A stretch of DNA of 64,000 bases from Pseudomonas knackmussii B13 (GTDB lineage Bacteria > Pseudomonadota > Gammaproteobacteria > Pseudomonadales > Pseudomonadaceae). Under the pieces are notes generated by a model. It ran no database searches. It was not told the origin of the DNA and saw nothing but the letters and a program-made list of their open reading frames with translations. Position numbers and translations under genes: made by a program. Position 1 is the first letter of the stretch; each line of letters opens with the position of its first letter. Location: assembly GCF_000689415.1 (NCBI RefSeq), contig NZ_HG322950.1:3293501-3357500 (forward strand). Direction: 5' to 3'. Of this stretch, positions 17,776 through 27,474 are shown piece after piece.

Positions 17776-18903
17776 TCAGAGGCTGCGGGCGATGACCAGG
17801 CGCTGGACGTCGCTGGTGCCTTCGTAGATCTGGCACACGCGCACGTCGCGGTAGATGCGCTCCACCGGGTAGTCCTGCAGGTAGCCGTAGCCGCCCAGGG
17901 TCTGGATCGCCGCCGAGCACACCCTTTCCGCCATTTCCGAGGCGAACAGCTTGGCCATCGAGGCTTCGGTCAGGCACGGCAGGCCGGCTTCGCGCAGGCT
18001 CGCCGCGTGGTGGACCATCTGCCGCGCCACGGCGATCTCGGTGGCCATGTCGCTCAGACGGAAGGCCACGGCCTGGTGCTCGATGATCGGCTTGCCGAAG
18101 GTCTCGCGCTCATGGGCGTAGTCGCGGGCGTACTCGAAAGCGGCGCGGGCCATGCCCACTGCCTGCGAGGCGATGCCGATGCGGCCGCCTTCCAGGTTGG
18201 CCAGGGCGATGCTGTAGCCCTGCCCCTCCTCGCCCAGGCGGTAGCTGGCGGGAATGCGTACATCGTCGAAGGCGATCTGGCAGGTGTCCGAGGCGTGCTG
18301 GCCGAGCTTGTCCTCGACGCGGACCACGCGGTAACCGGGCGTGTCGGTCGGCACGATGAAGGCGCTGATGCCCTTCTTGCCGGCCGCCGGATCGGTCACC
18401 GCAAAGACGATCACCAACCCCGCGTGCTTGCCGGAGGTGATGAACTGCTTGCTGCCGTTCAGCACGTAGTGATCACCGTCGCGGCGTGCGCGGGTCTTCA
18501 GGAAGCTGGCATCGGAGCCGGCCTGCGGTTCGGTGAGGGCGAAGGCGCCGATCATCTCGCCGCGCGCCAGGGGCACCAGGAACTGGCGCTTCTGCTCGTC
18601 GCTGCCGAACTTGGCGATGGGCATGCAGCCCACTGAGTTGTGCACGCTCATGATGGTCGAGCAGGCGCCGTCGCCGGCGGCGATCTCTTCCAGGGCCATG
18701 GCGTAGGCCAGGTGGCCGGTCTGCGCGCCGCCCCACTCCTCCGCCACCAGCATGCCGAGGAAGCCGAGGTCGGCCATTTCCTTCAGCGCCTCGGCCGGGA
18801 AGCGGTGCTCGCGGTCCCAGTCGGCGGCGAAGGGTTTCAGGCGTTCCTGGGCGAATTGGCGAGCAACGTCGCGGATCTGCAGTTCTTCTTCGCTGGGAAT
18901 CAT
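17776..18903 (-). CDS. Acyl-CoA dehydrogenase, short/branched-chain type
   Basis: FAD enzyme of 375 residues that oxidises acyl-CoA to 2-enoyl-CoA. It has the standard architecture: an N-terminal helical domain, the flavin motif FALTEPQAGSDAS (about residues 118-130), YVLNGSKQFITSGKHA in the beta domain, and the C-terminal catalytic region RVCQIYEGTSDVQRLVIARSL, where the Glu of YEGTS is the expected catalytic base. It is the last gene of a four-gene run with thiolase, SDR and AMP ligase (10-18 base gaps). That set can activate an acid, dehydrogenate it, oxidise the hydroxy intermediate and cleave the product. No enoyl-CoA hydratase gene is present in the run. Confidence 0.93.
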   Translation of the reverse strand: MIPSEEELQIRDVARQFAQERLKPFAADWDREHRFPAEALKEMADLGFLGMLVAEEWGGAQTGHLAYAMALEEIAAGDGACSTIMSVHNSVGCMPIAKFGSDEQKRQFLVPLARGEMIGAFALTEPQAGSDASFLKTRARRDGDHYVLNGSKQFITSGKHAGLVIVFAVTDPAAGKKGISAFIVPTDTPGYRVVRVEDKLGQHASDTCQIAFDDVRIPASYRLGEEGQGYSIALANLEGGRIGIASQAVGMARAAFEYARDYAHERETFGKPIIEHQAVAFRLSDMATEIAVARQMVHHAASLREAGLPCLTEASMAKLFASEMAERVCSAAIQTLGGYGYLQDYPVERIYRDVRVCQIYEGTSDVQRLVIARSL

Positions 18904-18913
18904 GCTGCGCTCC

Positions 18914-20098
18914 TTAGCTCAGGCGCTGGACGGCGATGGCGGTGGCTTCGCCGCCGCCGATGCACACCGAGGCGATGCCGCGATCGAGGTCGTACTGCTG
19001 CAGCGCCGACAGCAGGGTCACCAGGATGCGCGCGCCGGAAGCGCCGATCGGGTGGCCCAGGGCGCAGGCGCCGCCGTGGACGTTGAGCTTTGCGTGGGGA
19101 ATGTCCAGCTCGCGCATCGCCGCCATGGCGACCACGGCGAAGGCCTCGTTGATCTCGAACAGGTCCACGTCGCCCAAGGCCCAGCCCGTACGTTGCAGCA
19201 GGCGGCGCATGGCGCCGACCGGTGCGGTCGGGAACAGGTTCGGCGCTGCGGCGTAGGACGAATGTCCACGAATTGCCGCCAGCGGCTTCAGGCCATGCTT
19301 CTCGGCTTTGGACAGGCGCATCAGCACCAGCGCGGCGGCGCCGTCGGAGATGGAGCTGGAGTTGGCGGCGGTCACGGTGCCGCCCTCGCGGAAGGCCGGT
19401 TTCAGGGTCGGAATCTTGTCCAGCTTCGCCTTCGGCGGCTGCTCGTCCTGGCTCACCTCACGGGTTTCCTTGCCGGCCTTGACCGTCACCGGGGTGATCT
19501 CGGCGGCGAAGCGCCCTGCGCTCATGGCCTGCTGCGCGCGGGTCAGCGAGGCGATGGCGTAGTCATCCTGCTGCTGGCGGGTAAAGCCGTAAGCCTCGGC
19601 GCAATCCTCGGCGAAGGTGCCCATCAGGCGACCCCGGTCGTAGGCGTCTTCGAGGCCGTCGAGGAACATGTGGTCGAGCACCTTGCCGTGGCCCATGCGG
19701 TAGCCGATGCGTGCGCGCTCCAGCAAGTACGGGGCGTTGGACATGCTCTCCATGCCGCCCGCCAGCACCACGCTGGCACTGCCGGCGAGCAGTGCGTCAT
19801 GGCCCTGCATCACGGCCTTCATGCCCGAGCCGCACATCTTGTTGATCGTCGTGCAGGGCGTGCCGCGGTCCAGGCCGGCGCCGAGCACCGCCTGGCGCGC
19901 CGGGGCCTGGCCCTGGCCGGCGGAAAGCACGCAGCCGAGGATGGCGTCGTCGATCTGGTCGGCGCCTAGCTGTGCGCGTTCGATGGCGGCGCGCACGGCG
20001 GCGGCGCCGAGGGTGGCGGCGCTGGCGTCCTTGAAGTCGCCGAGGAAGCCGCCCATGGGGGTGCGGGCGATGCTGACTATGACTACGGGATCGTTCAT
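18914..20098 (-). CDS. Acetyl-CoA acyltransferase / thiolase
   Basis: Degradative or biosynthetic thiolase of 394 residues, catalysing reversible CoA-dependent cleavage of a 3-oxoacyl-CoA. Catalytic elements are all present: the nucleophile Cys89 in NKMCGSGMKAV, the NEAF box, His in GGACALGHPIGASG (about residue 350), and the second Cys in CIGGGEATA near the C terminus. The gene lies 10 bases upstream of the acyl-CoA dehydrogenase and 13 bases downstream of the SDR gene, so all belong to one operon. Chain-length preference cannot be read from the sequence; a branched product such as 2-methylacetoacetyl-CoA is possible given the HSD10-like neighbour. Confidence 0.94.
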   Translation of the reverse strand: MNDPVVIVSIARTPMGGFLGDFKDASAATLGAAAVRAAIERAQLGADQIDDAILGCVLSAGQGQAPARQAVLGAGLDRGTPCTTINKMCGSGMKAVMQGHDALLAGSASVVLAGGMESMSNAPYLLERARIGYRMGHGKVLDHMFLDGLEDAYDRGRLMGTFAEDCAEAYGFTRQQQDDYAIASLTRAQQAMSAGRFAAEITPVTVKAGKETREVSQDEQPPKAKLDKIPTLKPAFREGGTVTAANSSSISDGAAALVLMRLSKAEKHGLKPLAAIRGHSSYAAAPNLFPTAPVGAMRRLLQRTGWALGDVDLFEINEAFAVVAMAAMRELDIPHAKLNVHGGACALGHPIGASGARILVTLLSALQQYDLDRGIASVCIGGGEATAIAVQRLS

Positions 20099-20111
20099 GT
20101 CGGTACTCCTG

Positions 20112-20882
<771 letters not shown>

Positions 20883-20900
20883 CGTCTTGTCTCCGTCGAA

Positions 20901-22559
20901 TTACTGGGCGGCCGCGCGTTCGGCCGCCTCGCGTTGCCGGGCGATCTCCTGGTTGCGCAGGAGAAAGCGCTGGATCTTGCCGCTGGGGGTCTTGGGCAGT
21001 TCGGCGATGAACTCCACCTCGCGCGGGTAGCTGTGCGCCGACAGGCGCTTGCGCACGTACTGCTGCAGCTCCTCGGCCAGCTCGGCACTGGCCTGGTGGC
21101 GCGGGCAGAGCACCACGTAGGCCTTCACGATTTCGGTGCGCTCCGGGTCGGGCTTGCCGATCACTGCCGCTTCCATCACCGCCGGGTGCTCGATCAGCGC
21201 GCTCTCCACGTCGAAGGGGCCGACGCGGTAGCCGGAAGTGGTGATCAGGTCGTCGGAGCGGCCGACGAAGCTGATGCTGCCGTCCGCGTTCAGCTCGACC
21301 GTATCGCCACTGAGATAGTAGTCACCGACGAACGCCTTGGTTTCCATGCCGTCGTAGCCGGCGAACCACATCAGCGGCGAGCGCTTGCGGTCCATGGCGA
21401 GGATGCCCGGCTGGCCGGCCGGCAGCTCTTCGCCGTTTTCGCCCAGTACCACCACGCGGTGACCAGGGATGGAGTAGCCGGCGGAGCCCATGTGCACCGG
21501 ATGTTTCAAGGCATGGTGGTTGGCCAGGACCATGCCGAGTTCGGTCTGCCCGTAGTGGTCGTGGATGGTCACGCCCAGGCCCTCGGCGAACCAGCGGATC
21601 ACCTCCGGGGTCAGCGCCTCGCCGGCGCTGCTCACGGCGCGCAGGCGGCCCTTGAGCTCGCGCTCCACTTCTTCGCTGGAGGCCATCAGCAGGCGGTACG
21701 CGGTGGGCGAGCCGGCCAGGTTGGTGATGCCCTGCTCGCGGATGATCCGGCAGGTGCTCTCCACGGTGAATGCGCCTTCGTAGAAAGTCGTGGCGTGGCC
21801 CAGCGCCAGCGGCCCGGTGACCGCGTAGTAGAGCCCGTAGGCCCAGCCCGGATCGGCGAGGTTCCAGAAACGGTCGTCGGCACGCAGGTCCACGGCATCG
21901 CGGATGTAGCCGGTGAACGCCAGGATCGCCTTCAACGGCACGGCCAGCGGCTTGGCCAGGCCCGTGGTGCCGGAGGTGAACATCAGCAGGAAGGGGTCTT
22001 CGCCACTGCGCAGCACCGGCTCGAACTGCTCGGATTGCGCGTCCAGGGCGACGTGGAAATCGAGGTCGCCCGCCTGGATCGGCTGGCCGCCGCTGACGGT
22101 GATGATCTGCGGCGCGTTCGGCACCTCGTCGAGCTTTGCGCGGTTGCCGGCGTCGGTGACCAGCACGCGACTGCCGGCGATGCCCAGGCGGTGCTCGATG
22201 GCCTTGGGCCCGAAGGCGGTGAACAGCGGCTGGTAGACCGCGCCCAGGCGCCAGGTGCCGAGGATGGTGACGAGCAGTTCGGGGGTGCGCGGCAGCATGC
22301 CGGAGACGCGGTCGCCGGGGCGTACGCCGAGGCTGTGCAGCAGGTTGGCGAAGCGCGCCGACAGTGCCTGCAGCTGGGCGAAGCTGTACTCGGCGCGTTC
22401 GCCGTTGCGGCCTTCCCAATAAAGCGCCGTGCGCCCGCTGGCGGCATGGCGGTCGCAGCATTCGACGCAGGCGTTGAGAGCATCGAGGCTCCCCGAGAGC
22501 TGTTCCCTGGCAGTGGCGGCGTAGTCGAACTCGGCTACGGCGGCAGCGTAATCGCGCAT
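20901..22559 (-). CDS. AMP-dependent acyl-CoA synthetase
   Basis: ANL-superfamily ligase of 552 residues that would adenylate a carboxylic acid and load it on CoA. Motifs: MFTSGTTGLAKPL (P-loop, about residue 190), YGQTELG (about 330), SGD (about 410), GRSDDLITTSGYRVGP (hinge and A8), and the C-terminal PKTPSGKIQRF with the adenylation lysine. Overall layout resembles medium-chain or short branched-chain synthetases (ACSM-like). It is the first gene of the operon, with ribosome binding site AGGAG before the ATG at 22559. A longer reading to 22706 overlaps the phnX terminator and is rejected. The substrate is probably a medium-chain or branched acid used by the downstream beta-oxidation genes. 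Confidence 0.92.
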   Translation of the reverse strand: MRDYAAAVAEFDYAATAREQLSGSLDALNACVECCDRHAASGRTALYWEGRNGERAEYSFAQLQALSARFANLLHSLGVRPGDRVSGMLPRTPELLVTILGTWRLGAVYQPLFTAFGPKAIEHRLGIAGSRVLVTDAGNRAKLDEVPNAPQIITVSGGQPIQAGDLDFHVALDAQSEQFEPVLRSGEDPFLLMFTSGTTGLAKPLAVPLKAILAFTGYIRDAVDLRADDRFWNLADPGWAYGLYYAVTGPLALGHATTFYEGAFTVESTCRIIREQGITNLAGSPTAYRLLMASSEEVERELKGRLRAVSSAGEALTPEVIRWFAEGLGVTIHDHYGQTELGMVLANHHALKHPVHMGSAGYSIPGHRVVVLGENGEELPAGQPGILAMDRKRSPLMWFAGYDGMETKAFVGDYYLSGDTVELNADGSISFVGRSDDLITTSGYRVGPFDVESALIEHPAVMEAAVIGKPDPERTEIVKAYVVLCPRHQASAELAEELQQYVRKRLSAHSYPREVEFIAELPKTPSGKIQRFLLRNQEIARQREAAERAAAQ

Positions 22560-22682
22560 CGCAGAACTCCTGTTTGTTCTTGTCGGGAGTTCCAGGATGT
22601 TCGCGCCACTGCCCTGAACCGGCAATGTCGAAAGGCTCCAAATTGGCTGAGCGGATTGGACAGCCGCGGGCGCAAATGACAA

Positions 22683-22702
22683 AGGCCCGCCGAAGCGGGC
22701 CT
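22683..22702 (-). terminator. Terminator of the phnWX operon
   Basis: Eight-bp GC stem closed by a CGAA/TTCG-type tetraloop, followed on the minus strand by a T-rich stretch, 20 bases past the phnX stop codon. Confidence 0.8.
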
Positions 22703-22721
22703 CCATCGTGTAACGCGAGAC

Positions 22722-23549
22722 TCAGCAGCTCTGCGGCATCTCGCCCCGCGCCAGGCGGGCGTTGATGTCGCGGACCACGGCCGGCAGTTCGGCAATGGTG
22801 TCGATCAGGTAGTGCGGGCGCGAGCCCTCGAACATCTGGCCGATGCGTTGACGCTCCTGCGCAAGCTTTTCCTGCGGCAGCGCCTTGTACTGCTCGTAGG
22901 TCAGGCCCAGGGCGTTGCCCGAGCAGGTCAGCGCCACGGTCCACATGCCGGCGCGACGGCCTTCGAGGATGCCCGGCCAGGTGTCGTCGACCTTCACGCA
23001 GGCGGCCACATCGTCGATGCCCAGTGCGATCACATTGGCCAGCGCCTGGGCCGGGTGCGGACGGCCATTGGGCACTTCGTCGGTGGCGACAACGTGGTCG
23101 GCGACGTAGCCGTTGGTCTTCGCCAGGGCCACGACCTTCTCCATCACCACCGCTGGGTAGCCCGAGCAGGAGCCGATCTTCAGGCCCTGGGCGCGCAGTA
23201 CAGCGATGGCTTCCAGGGCGCCGGGGATCAGCGCCGAGTGCTCGGCGATCTTCTCGATCTGCAGCGGCATGAAGCGTTCGTAGATGGCGGTGACGTCGTC
23301 GTCGCTCGGCACGCGGCCGAACTTGGCCTTGTAGCGCTCCGCGATGGCCGGGATGTCGCAGAGCGTGCGGATGTGGTCCCACTTGCCCATGCCCATCGGG
23401 CCGCGCGCTTCTTCCAGGGAAACCTGCACGCCGAATTCGGCGAAGGCCTCGACGAATATCTGCGTCGGCGCGAAGGAGCCGAAATCGACCACGGTGCCGG
23501 CCCAGTCGAGGATGGCGGCTTGCAGTTGCTTGGGTTGTTCGTAGTTCAT
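22722..23549 (-). CDS. phnX: Phosphonoacetaldehyde hydrolase (phosphonatase)
   Basis: HAD-superfamily enzyme of 275 residues that cleaves the C-P bond of phosphonoacetaldehyde to acetaldehyde and phosphate. The nucleophile is Asp15 in LDWAGT, and Lys56 in MGMGKWDH is the Schiff-base lysine typical of phosphonatases. Later HAD motifs are SCSGYP and VKVDDTWPGI. The start at 23549 gives the common MNYEQPKQLQAAILDWAGT beginning; an earlier in-frame ATG falls within phnW. It lies 52 bases downstream of phnW, whose product it consumes, so the two form the 2-aminoethylphosphonate degradation route. Confidence 0.96.
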   Translation of the reverse strand: MNYEQPKQLQAAILDWAGTVVDFGSFAPTQIFVEAFAEFGVQVSLEEARGPMGMGKWDHIRTLCDIPAIAERYKAKFGRVPSDDDVTAIYERFMPLQIEKIAEHSALIPGALEAIAVLRAQGLKIGSCSGYPAVVMEKVVALAKTNGYVADHVVATDEVPNGRPHPAQALANVIALGIDDVAACVKVDDTWPGILEGRRAGMWTVALTCSGNALGLTYEQYKALPQEKLAQERQRIGQMFEGSRPHYLIDTIAELPAVVRDINARLARGEMPQSC

Positions 23550-23601
23550 CGCGTCAAATCCTGTAGTCGGGCGCCGCCGCGGGCGACGCCGGGAATGGGG
23601 T

Positions 23602-24717
23602 TCAGATCTCGAAGACTTCCACTTCGCGCAGGCTCTCGGCGATCGCCGCCACTGCCTCGCGCATGCCCTGGGCATCGACCTGGCCGATGCAGCCGACGCG
23701 GAAGGTTTCCACCTGGGTCAGCTTGCCCGGGTAGAGGATGTAGCCCTTCTCGCGCACCCGGCCGTAGAACTCGGTGAAGGTGTAGCGAGCATCCTTCGGC
23801 GCGTGGAAGGTGACGATGATCGGCGCCTGGATGGCCGCCGGCAGGAAGCTGCGGAATCCGAGCTTGGCCATCTCGTCGAGCAGAGTCTGGCAATTGTTTG
23901 CGTAACGCTCGTGACGGGCCGCGAGGCCGCCCTCCTCCTCGTACTGGGTCAGCGCCTCGTGCAGCGCGGCGACCACATGGGTGGGCGGGGTGAAGCGCCA
24001 CTGGCCGGTCTTGGCCATGTAGGCGTGCTGGTCCTGCAGGTCCATCGACAGCGAATGGCAGTTGCCGGCACTGGCCGCCAGCGCGCTGCTGCGGGCGAAG
24101 ACGAAGCCCATGCCGGGCACGCCTTCCAGGCACTTGCCGGAAGCGGCGATCAGCGCGTCGAAGGGCACCTGGCGGGCGTCGATGTCGAGCGCGCCGAAGG
24201 AGCTCATGGCGTCGATGATCAGGCGCTTGCCGTGGGCCTCGATGACCTTGGCGATCTCCTCCAGCGGGTTGAGGATGCCGGTGCTGGTCTCGCAGTGGAT
24301 CAGCGCCACGTGGGTCACGCTCGGGTCCGCGTTCAGCAGGCGGTCGACGTCGGCGGCGGTGGTCGGCACGTCCTCTTCGGTCTCGAAGGTGCTGAATTCG
24401 CGGCCGATCACCTGGCAGATCTTCGCCAGGCGCTTGCCGTAGGCGCCGTTGATCAGCACCAGAACCTTGCCGTCGCGCGGCACCAGGGTGCCCACCGCGG
24501 CTTCCACCGAGAAGGTGCCGCTGCCCTGCAGCGGTACGCAGGTGTGGGTGCCTTCGCCATGGATGATGGCCAGCAGGCGGGAACAGACGTCGGCGGTCAG
24601 GGCGTTGAAATCGCTATCCCAGGAACCCCAGTCGACCATCATCGCGCGGCGGGTCCGCGGGGAGGTGGTCAGGGGGCCGGGGGTCAGCAGGATGGGCGCG
24701 CGCTCGGCAGTGCTCAT
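23602..24717 (-). CDS. phnW: 2-aminoethylphosphonate-pyruvate transaminase
   Basis: PLP-dependent class V aminotransferase of 371 residues that converts 2-aminoethylphosphonate plus pyruvate to phosphonoacetaldehyde plus alanine. Family landmarks are LLTPGPLTTSPRTRRAM at the N terminus, the GSGTFSVEA phosphate-binding stretch, DAMSSFGALDID (Asp pairing with the pyridine ring), and the cofactor lysine Lys195 in AASGKCLEGVPG. The start at 24717 is followed by MSTAERAPILLTPGP. Together with phnX it yields usable nitrogen, phosphate and acetaldehyde. It is divergent from a LysR gene that is the probable regulator. Confidence 0.96.
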   Translation of the reverse strand: MSTAERAPILLTPGPLTTSPRTRRAMMVDWGSWDSDFNALTADVCSRLLAIIHGEGTHTCVPLQGSGTFSVEAAVGTLVPRDGKVLVLINGAYGKRLAKICQVIGREFSTFETEEDVPTTAADVDRLLNADPSVTHVALIHCETSTGILNPLEEIAKVIEAHGKRLIIDAMSSFGALDIDARQVPFDALIAASGKCLEGVPGMGFVFARSSALAASAGNCHSLSMDLQDQHAYMAKTGQWRFTPPTHVVAALHEALTQYEEEGGLAARHERYANNCQTLLDEMAKLGFRSFLPAAIQAPIIVTFHAPKDARYTFTEFYGRVREKGYILYPGKLTQVETFRVGCIGQVDAQGMREAVAAIAESLREVEVFEI

Positions 24718-24861
24718 GCTCGGTTCCTCTTCTGGGGAAGACCTGTGCGGGAGAGATTCTTGTTTGAGCCCGTCGCCGGGCCTGGGCATACGTTGCCAAG
24801 CGCCCTGTTATCGCTCAAATTGTTTATCACGATCCCAGGCATAAGTCGGACATATACATCC
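24718..24861. promoter_or_regulatory. Divergent phnW / LysR control region
   Basis: A 144-base region holding both promoters. The AT-richer part is about 24805-24858 (TCAAATTGTTTATCACG, then ATAAGTCGGACATATACAT). The LysR start codon lacks an obvious Shine-Dalgarno sequence. I could not define a specific operator. Confidence 0.4.
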
Positions 24862-25731
24862 ATGAACCTCTTCCAGCTCCGCGCCTTCGACGCCGTCGCC
24901 CGCGAAGGCAGCTTCACCCGCGCCGCCGAGCGCCTGTTCATCAGCCAGCCGGCGGTGACCGGGCACGTCAAGCAGCTCGAGGAGCACTACCAGGTCAACC
25001 TGTTCCGCCGCACCGCCCGCAGCGTGGAACTGACCGAAGAAGGCCGCCGCCTCGCCGCCATCAGCCGCACCCTGTTCGCCCTGGAGGAAGAAGCCGAGAC
25101 GCTGCTCGACGCCAACCGCAAGCTGCTCAGCGGGCGTATCGAGGTAGCCGCCGACGGCCCGCACCTGGTGATGCCGATGCTCGCCCGCCTGCGCGCGCGC
25201 TACCCCGGCATCACCGTCAACCTGCGCCTGGGCAACGCCCAGGAAACCCTGAACGCCCTGCTCAGCGAGCACGTGGACATAGCCGTGGTCACCGAAGTGG
25301 ACGAGCGCCCCGGCCTGCACCTGCGCGAGCTGGTGGAGTCGCACCTGTGCGCCCTGCTGCCGCAAGGCCACGCCTGGTGCGAGCGCAGCGACGGCATCCC
25401 GCTGGAAGAACTCGACCAGCAGATCATGGTGCTGCGCGAACCCGACTCCATCACCCGCCGCACCTTCGACCGCGCCTGTCAGGCCCGGCAGGTGCAGCCC
25501 CTGGTGCAGCTGGAACTGGACAGCCGCGAAGCGGTGACCGAGGCGGTGGCGGCAGAACTAGGCATAGGCATCGTGTCGTCGCTGGAAGTCAGCCGCGATC
25601 CGCGGGTACGCGCGGTGCCGCTGCTCGGCGAGGGGCTGGCACCCCGCCACTCCATCGGCTGCCTGGAACGGCGCCGCGGGTTGCGGGTGGTGAGCGCGTT
25701 CATGGAGCTGGCGGAAGAAGGTGCTTCGTAG
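24862..25731 (+). CDS. LysR-family regulator, probably of phnWX
   Basis: Regulator of 289 residues with an N-terminal helix-turn-helix (MNLFQLRAFDAVAREGSFTRAAERLFISQPAVTGHVKQLEE, in pieces: FTRAAERL and SQPAVTGHV mark the two helices) and a substrate-binding-like effector domain from about residue 90. Its divergent position 144 bases from phnW makes it the likely 2-aminoethylphosphonate-responsive regulator, a common arrangement for phnWX. The stop codon lies within the first bases of the composite repeat beginning at 25724, so its 3' end touches the boundary of the repeat-flanked accessory block. It resembles in layout, but is distinct from, the LysR protein at 39203-40084. Confidence 0.9.
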   Translation: MNLFQLRAFDAVAREGSFTRAAERLFISQPAVTGHVKQLEEHYQVNLFRRTARSVELTEEGRRLAAISRTLFALEEEAETLLDANRKLLSGRIEVAADGPHLVMPMLARLRARYPGITVNLRLGNAQETLNALLSEHVDIAVVTEVDERPGLHLRELVESHLCALLPQGHAWCERSDGIPLEELDQQIMVLREPDSITRRTFDRACQARQVQPLVQLELDSREAVTEAVAAELGIGIVSSLEVSRDPRVRAVPLLGEGLAPRHSIGCLERRRGLRVVSAFMELAEEGAS

Positions 25732-25903
25732 GCGCGCGTATGCTCGCGAACTACACGGCACGAATGCCAACTCTGTAGGGCGAATAACTCCGTGGGGGTT
25801 ATCCGCCGTTTTCGTACCGGGCGGCGGCGCATAACCGCGCACGCGGTTATGCGCCCTACGGTGAGATCGGTGCGGGGATTTTCGCGGATGAATCCGCTCC
25901 TAC
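25724..25903 (+). repeat. Left composite repeat of the accessory block (contains copy B)
   Basis: About 180 bases made of a REP-like opening (CTTCGTAGG to TGCTCGCGAAC), a GGCACGAATGCC segment, the 85-bp palindromic unit at 25775-25859, a GATCGGTGCGGGGATT segment and a REP core at 25881-25903. The same parts in the same order and orientation recur at 39023-39198. It fills most of the gap between the phnWX regulator and the LuxR-type gene. Confidence 0.85.
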
Positions 25904-25922
25904 AGGATGGCGCCGAACAGCC

Positions 25923-25946
25923 CCCTCTCCCGCTTGCGGGAGAGGG
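25923..25946. repeat. CCCTCTCCCGC hairpin repeat
   Basis: Perfect inverted repeat with 11-base arms (CCCTCTCCCGC / GCGGGAGAGGG) and a two-base centre. Such hairpins are common dispersed intergenic elements in GC-rich proteobacteria. It may act as a terminator for the convergent genes on either side. Confidence 0.7.
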
Positions 25947-25988
25947 AACGGAGCCGCCCCGAGAAGCCGGTGCATCAGGGAAGCATCG

Positions 25989-26011
25989 TTCGCGAGCAAG
26001 CTCGCTCCTAC
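25989..26011 (+). repeat. REP core, GCGAGCAAGCTCGC type
   Basis: Short palindromic REP (TTCGCGAGCAAGCTCGCTCC then TAC) 18 bases from the end of the LuxR-type gene. Other copies are at 39027-39049 (reverse), 55319-55341 and 61556-61576 (reverse). Confidence 0.75.
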
Positions 26012-26028
26012 GGGGAGCAGTCGCCGGG

Positions 26029-27081
26029 TCAGCCCAGCAATCCATGCAACTTCGCCTGCGCCACCGCCTGGGTGCGGCGCTCCGTGCCGAGCTTGCCGTT
26101 GATGTTCCAGGCGTGGGACTTCACGGTGTTAACTGACAGGCAGAGCTGATCGGCGATTTCCTGGTTGGAAAGCCCCGAGGCGATCAATTGCAGGATGGCC
26201 AGCTCGCGCTTGCTCAGCAGCGCGCTGAGTGCGGACGGGGAAGACACCTGGCGAGCGGACGGGTTCGCGGCGGCAGACTCGAACCACTGCGGCTGACGCT
26301 CCAAGAGCGCGTTCAGCAAGCCGTTGTCGCGCAGCTGCTCGGGCGGCACTTCGCGTTGCAGGTAGTTCAGCAGCAGCGGCGTTCCGCTGGCCAGCAGCTG
26401 CGGCAAGGTGTCGGCCGTGGCGTCGCGCAGGAACAGGCAGATCAGCGCCGGCCATCCCGCGCACGCCTCCAGCAATTGCTCCCGCTGCTCGGCGGTCAGG
26501 GCGATCCGGCGCGCGCTCAGCAGCCCCTGGAGCGTCGGCGAATCGAAGGCCAGTGCGGCTGCATCGAGCTCCAGTACATCGCCCTGCAGCACCAGGCGCG
26601 GCAGGCTCCAGGCGGGCCGGAGCCGGCCGCTGATCCACCAGCGCACATGCTGTGGGGCGCGCTCCAGGAGGTCTTCCAGGCAGGCGTCGAGCAGCGGGCT
26701 GGCATGCCGCGGATAATCGTCGAGCATCAGCCACACCGGATGGCGAATGCGCCCCAGCAGCCGGCACAGCTCCTCCACTGTCGCCGCGCGCCCGCCCAAT
26801 GCCTCGGCAATGTTGCCCAGTAACTCCCTGGGCAGCGGCGTATGGCCGAGCAGGTCCAGCCAGATCACCTGGGTGTCCGGTGGCGCCAGCCGGGCGCATT
26901 CGCCGTGCAACAAACTCTTGCCGAATCCCGCGGGAGCCACGGTCAGCGTCAGCCGGCTGTCCGCGCCCAGCAGGCAGCGCAACAGGTGCGGACGCAAGAC
27001 GGCACCGGGCAACGGCCTGGGCAGCGCCTTGCTCTTGGAGGGAATGTCGAGGAAGGGCGGTTCGGAAATCTGGGAGGACAT
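26029..27081 (-). CDS. LuxR-family regulator with MalT-like ATPase segment
   Basis: A 350-residue regulator that looks like a shortened LAL/MalT protein. Residues about 45-60 carry a Walker A-like APAGFGKSLL, with LMLDDYPRHA as a Walker B candidate near 140. The C terminus (about 285-350) is a LuxR helix-turn-helix: LSKRELAILQLIASGLSNQEI, then LCLSVNTVKSHAWNINGKLG. The tetratricopeptide-like sensor region of full-length MalT proteins (about 900 residues) is missing. The ATG at 27081 follows a weak AGAGATCG; a longer reading to 27171 lacks support. It is divergent from the DUF1302-DUF1329-DUF1254 operon, which it probably controls. Confidence 0.87.
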   Translation of the reverse strand: MSSQISEPPFLDIPSKSKALPRPLPGAVLRPHLLRCLLGADSRLTLTVAPAGFGKSLLHGECARLAPPDTQVIWLDLLGHTPLPRELLGNIAEALGGRAATVEELCRLLGRIRHPVWLMLDDYPRHASPLLDACLEDLLERAPQHVRWWISGRLRPAWSLPRLVLQGDVLELDAAALAFDSPTLQGLLSARRIALTAEQREQLLEACAGWPALICLFLRDATADTLPQLLASGTPLLLNYLQREVPPEQLRDNGLLNALLERQPQWFESAAANPSARQVSSPSALSALLSKRELAILQLIASGLSNQEIADQLCLSVNTVKSHAWNINGKLGTERRTQAVAQAKLHGLLG

Positions 27082-27474
27082 GCTGACGATCTCTGCGGTT
27101 CCGTAAGCGACGGGACACCGGCGCCGAATGCGTGGGGCGTGGTCCACATATCCAGCACCGGTGCGTCCCACGGGGAGAAGTATCCCTTATGGCACACCCC
27201 ACCACTCGACATTCAGCGCCCAATACTTGACATCAGGCGCCAGCCGCCCGAACAGGGAACGCTCCCCTTTTTCAAGTACCCATCCGAGGCCCTTGCGTCG
27301 TGAAGGTTCGATCTATCCAGCGCCATTCATGAAGTCGATGAATCGCCGGAACCCCCTGGATCAGAGGGGGTTTAGGAGTTTGGTGTGAGTTGAAGATCGC
27401 AACCTTCGTCTGTTTGGCGGCGCCGCTGCGCTGATTAAGGTGAGGCTCCCACCCCACCCTGACCGGAGAGTCAC
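27082..27474. promoter_or_regulatory. 393-base divergent control region with a leader hairpin
   Basis: No gene is visible here. The region lies between the LuxR-type gene and the DUF1302 operon and must hold both promoters. A perfect 8-bp hairpin (27350-27357 with 27365-27372, seven-base loop) sits 103 bases before the DUF1302 start and is followed by T-containing sequence, so it could act as an attenuator or be the end of an upstream transcript. The start codon has a good CGGAGAG ribosome binding site. Confidence 0.5.
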
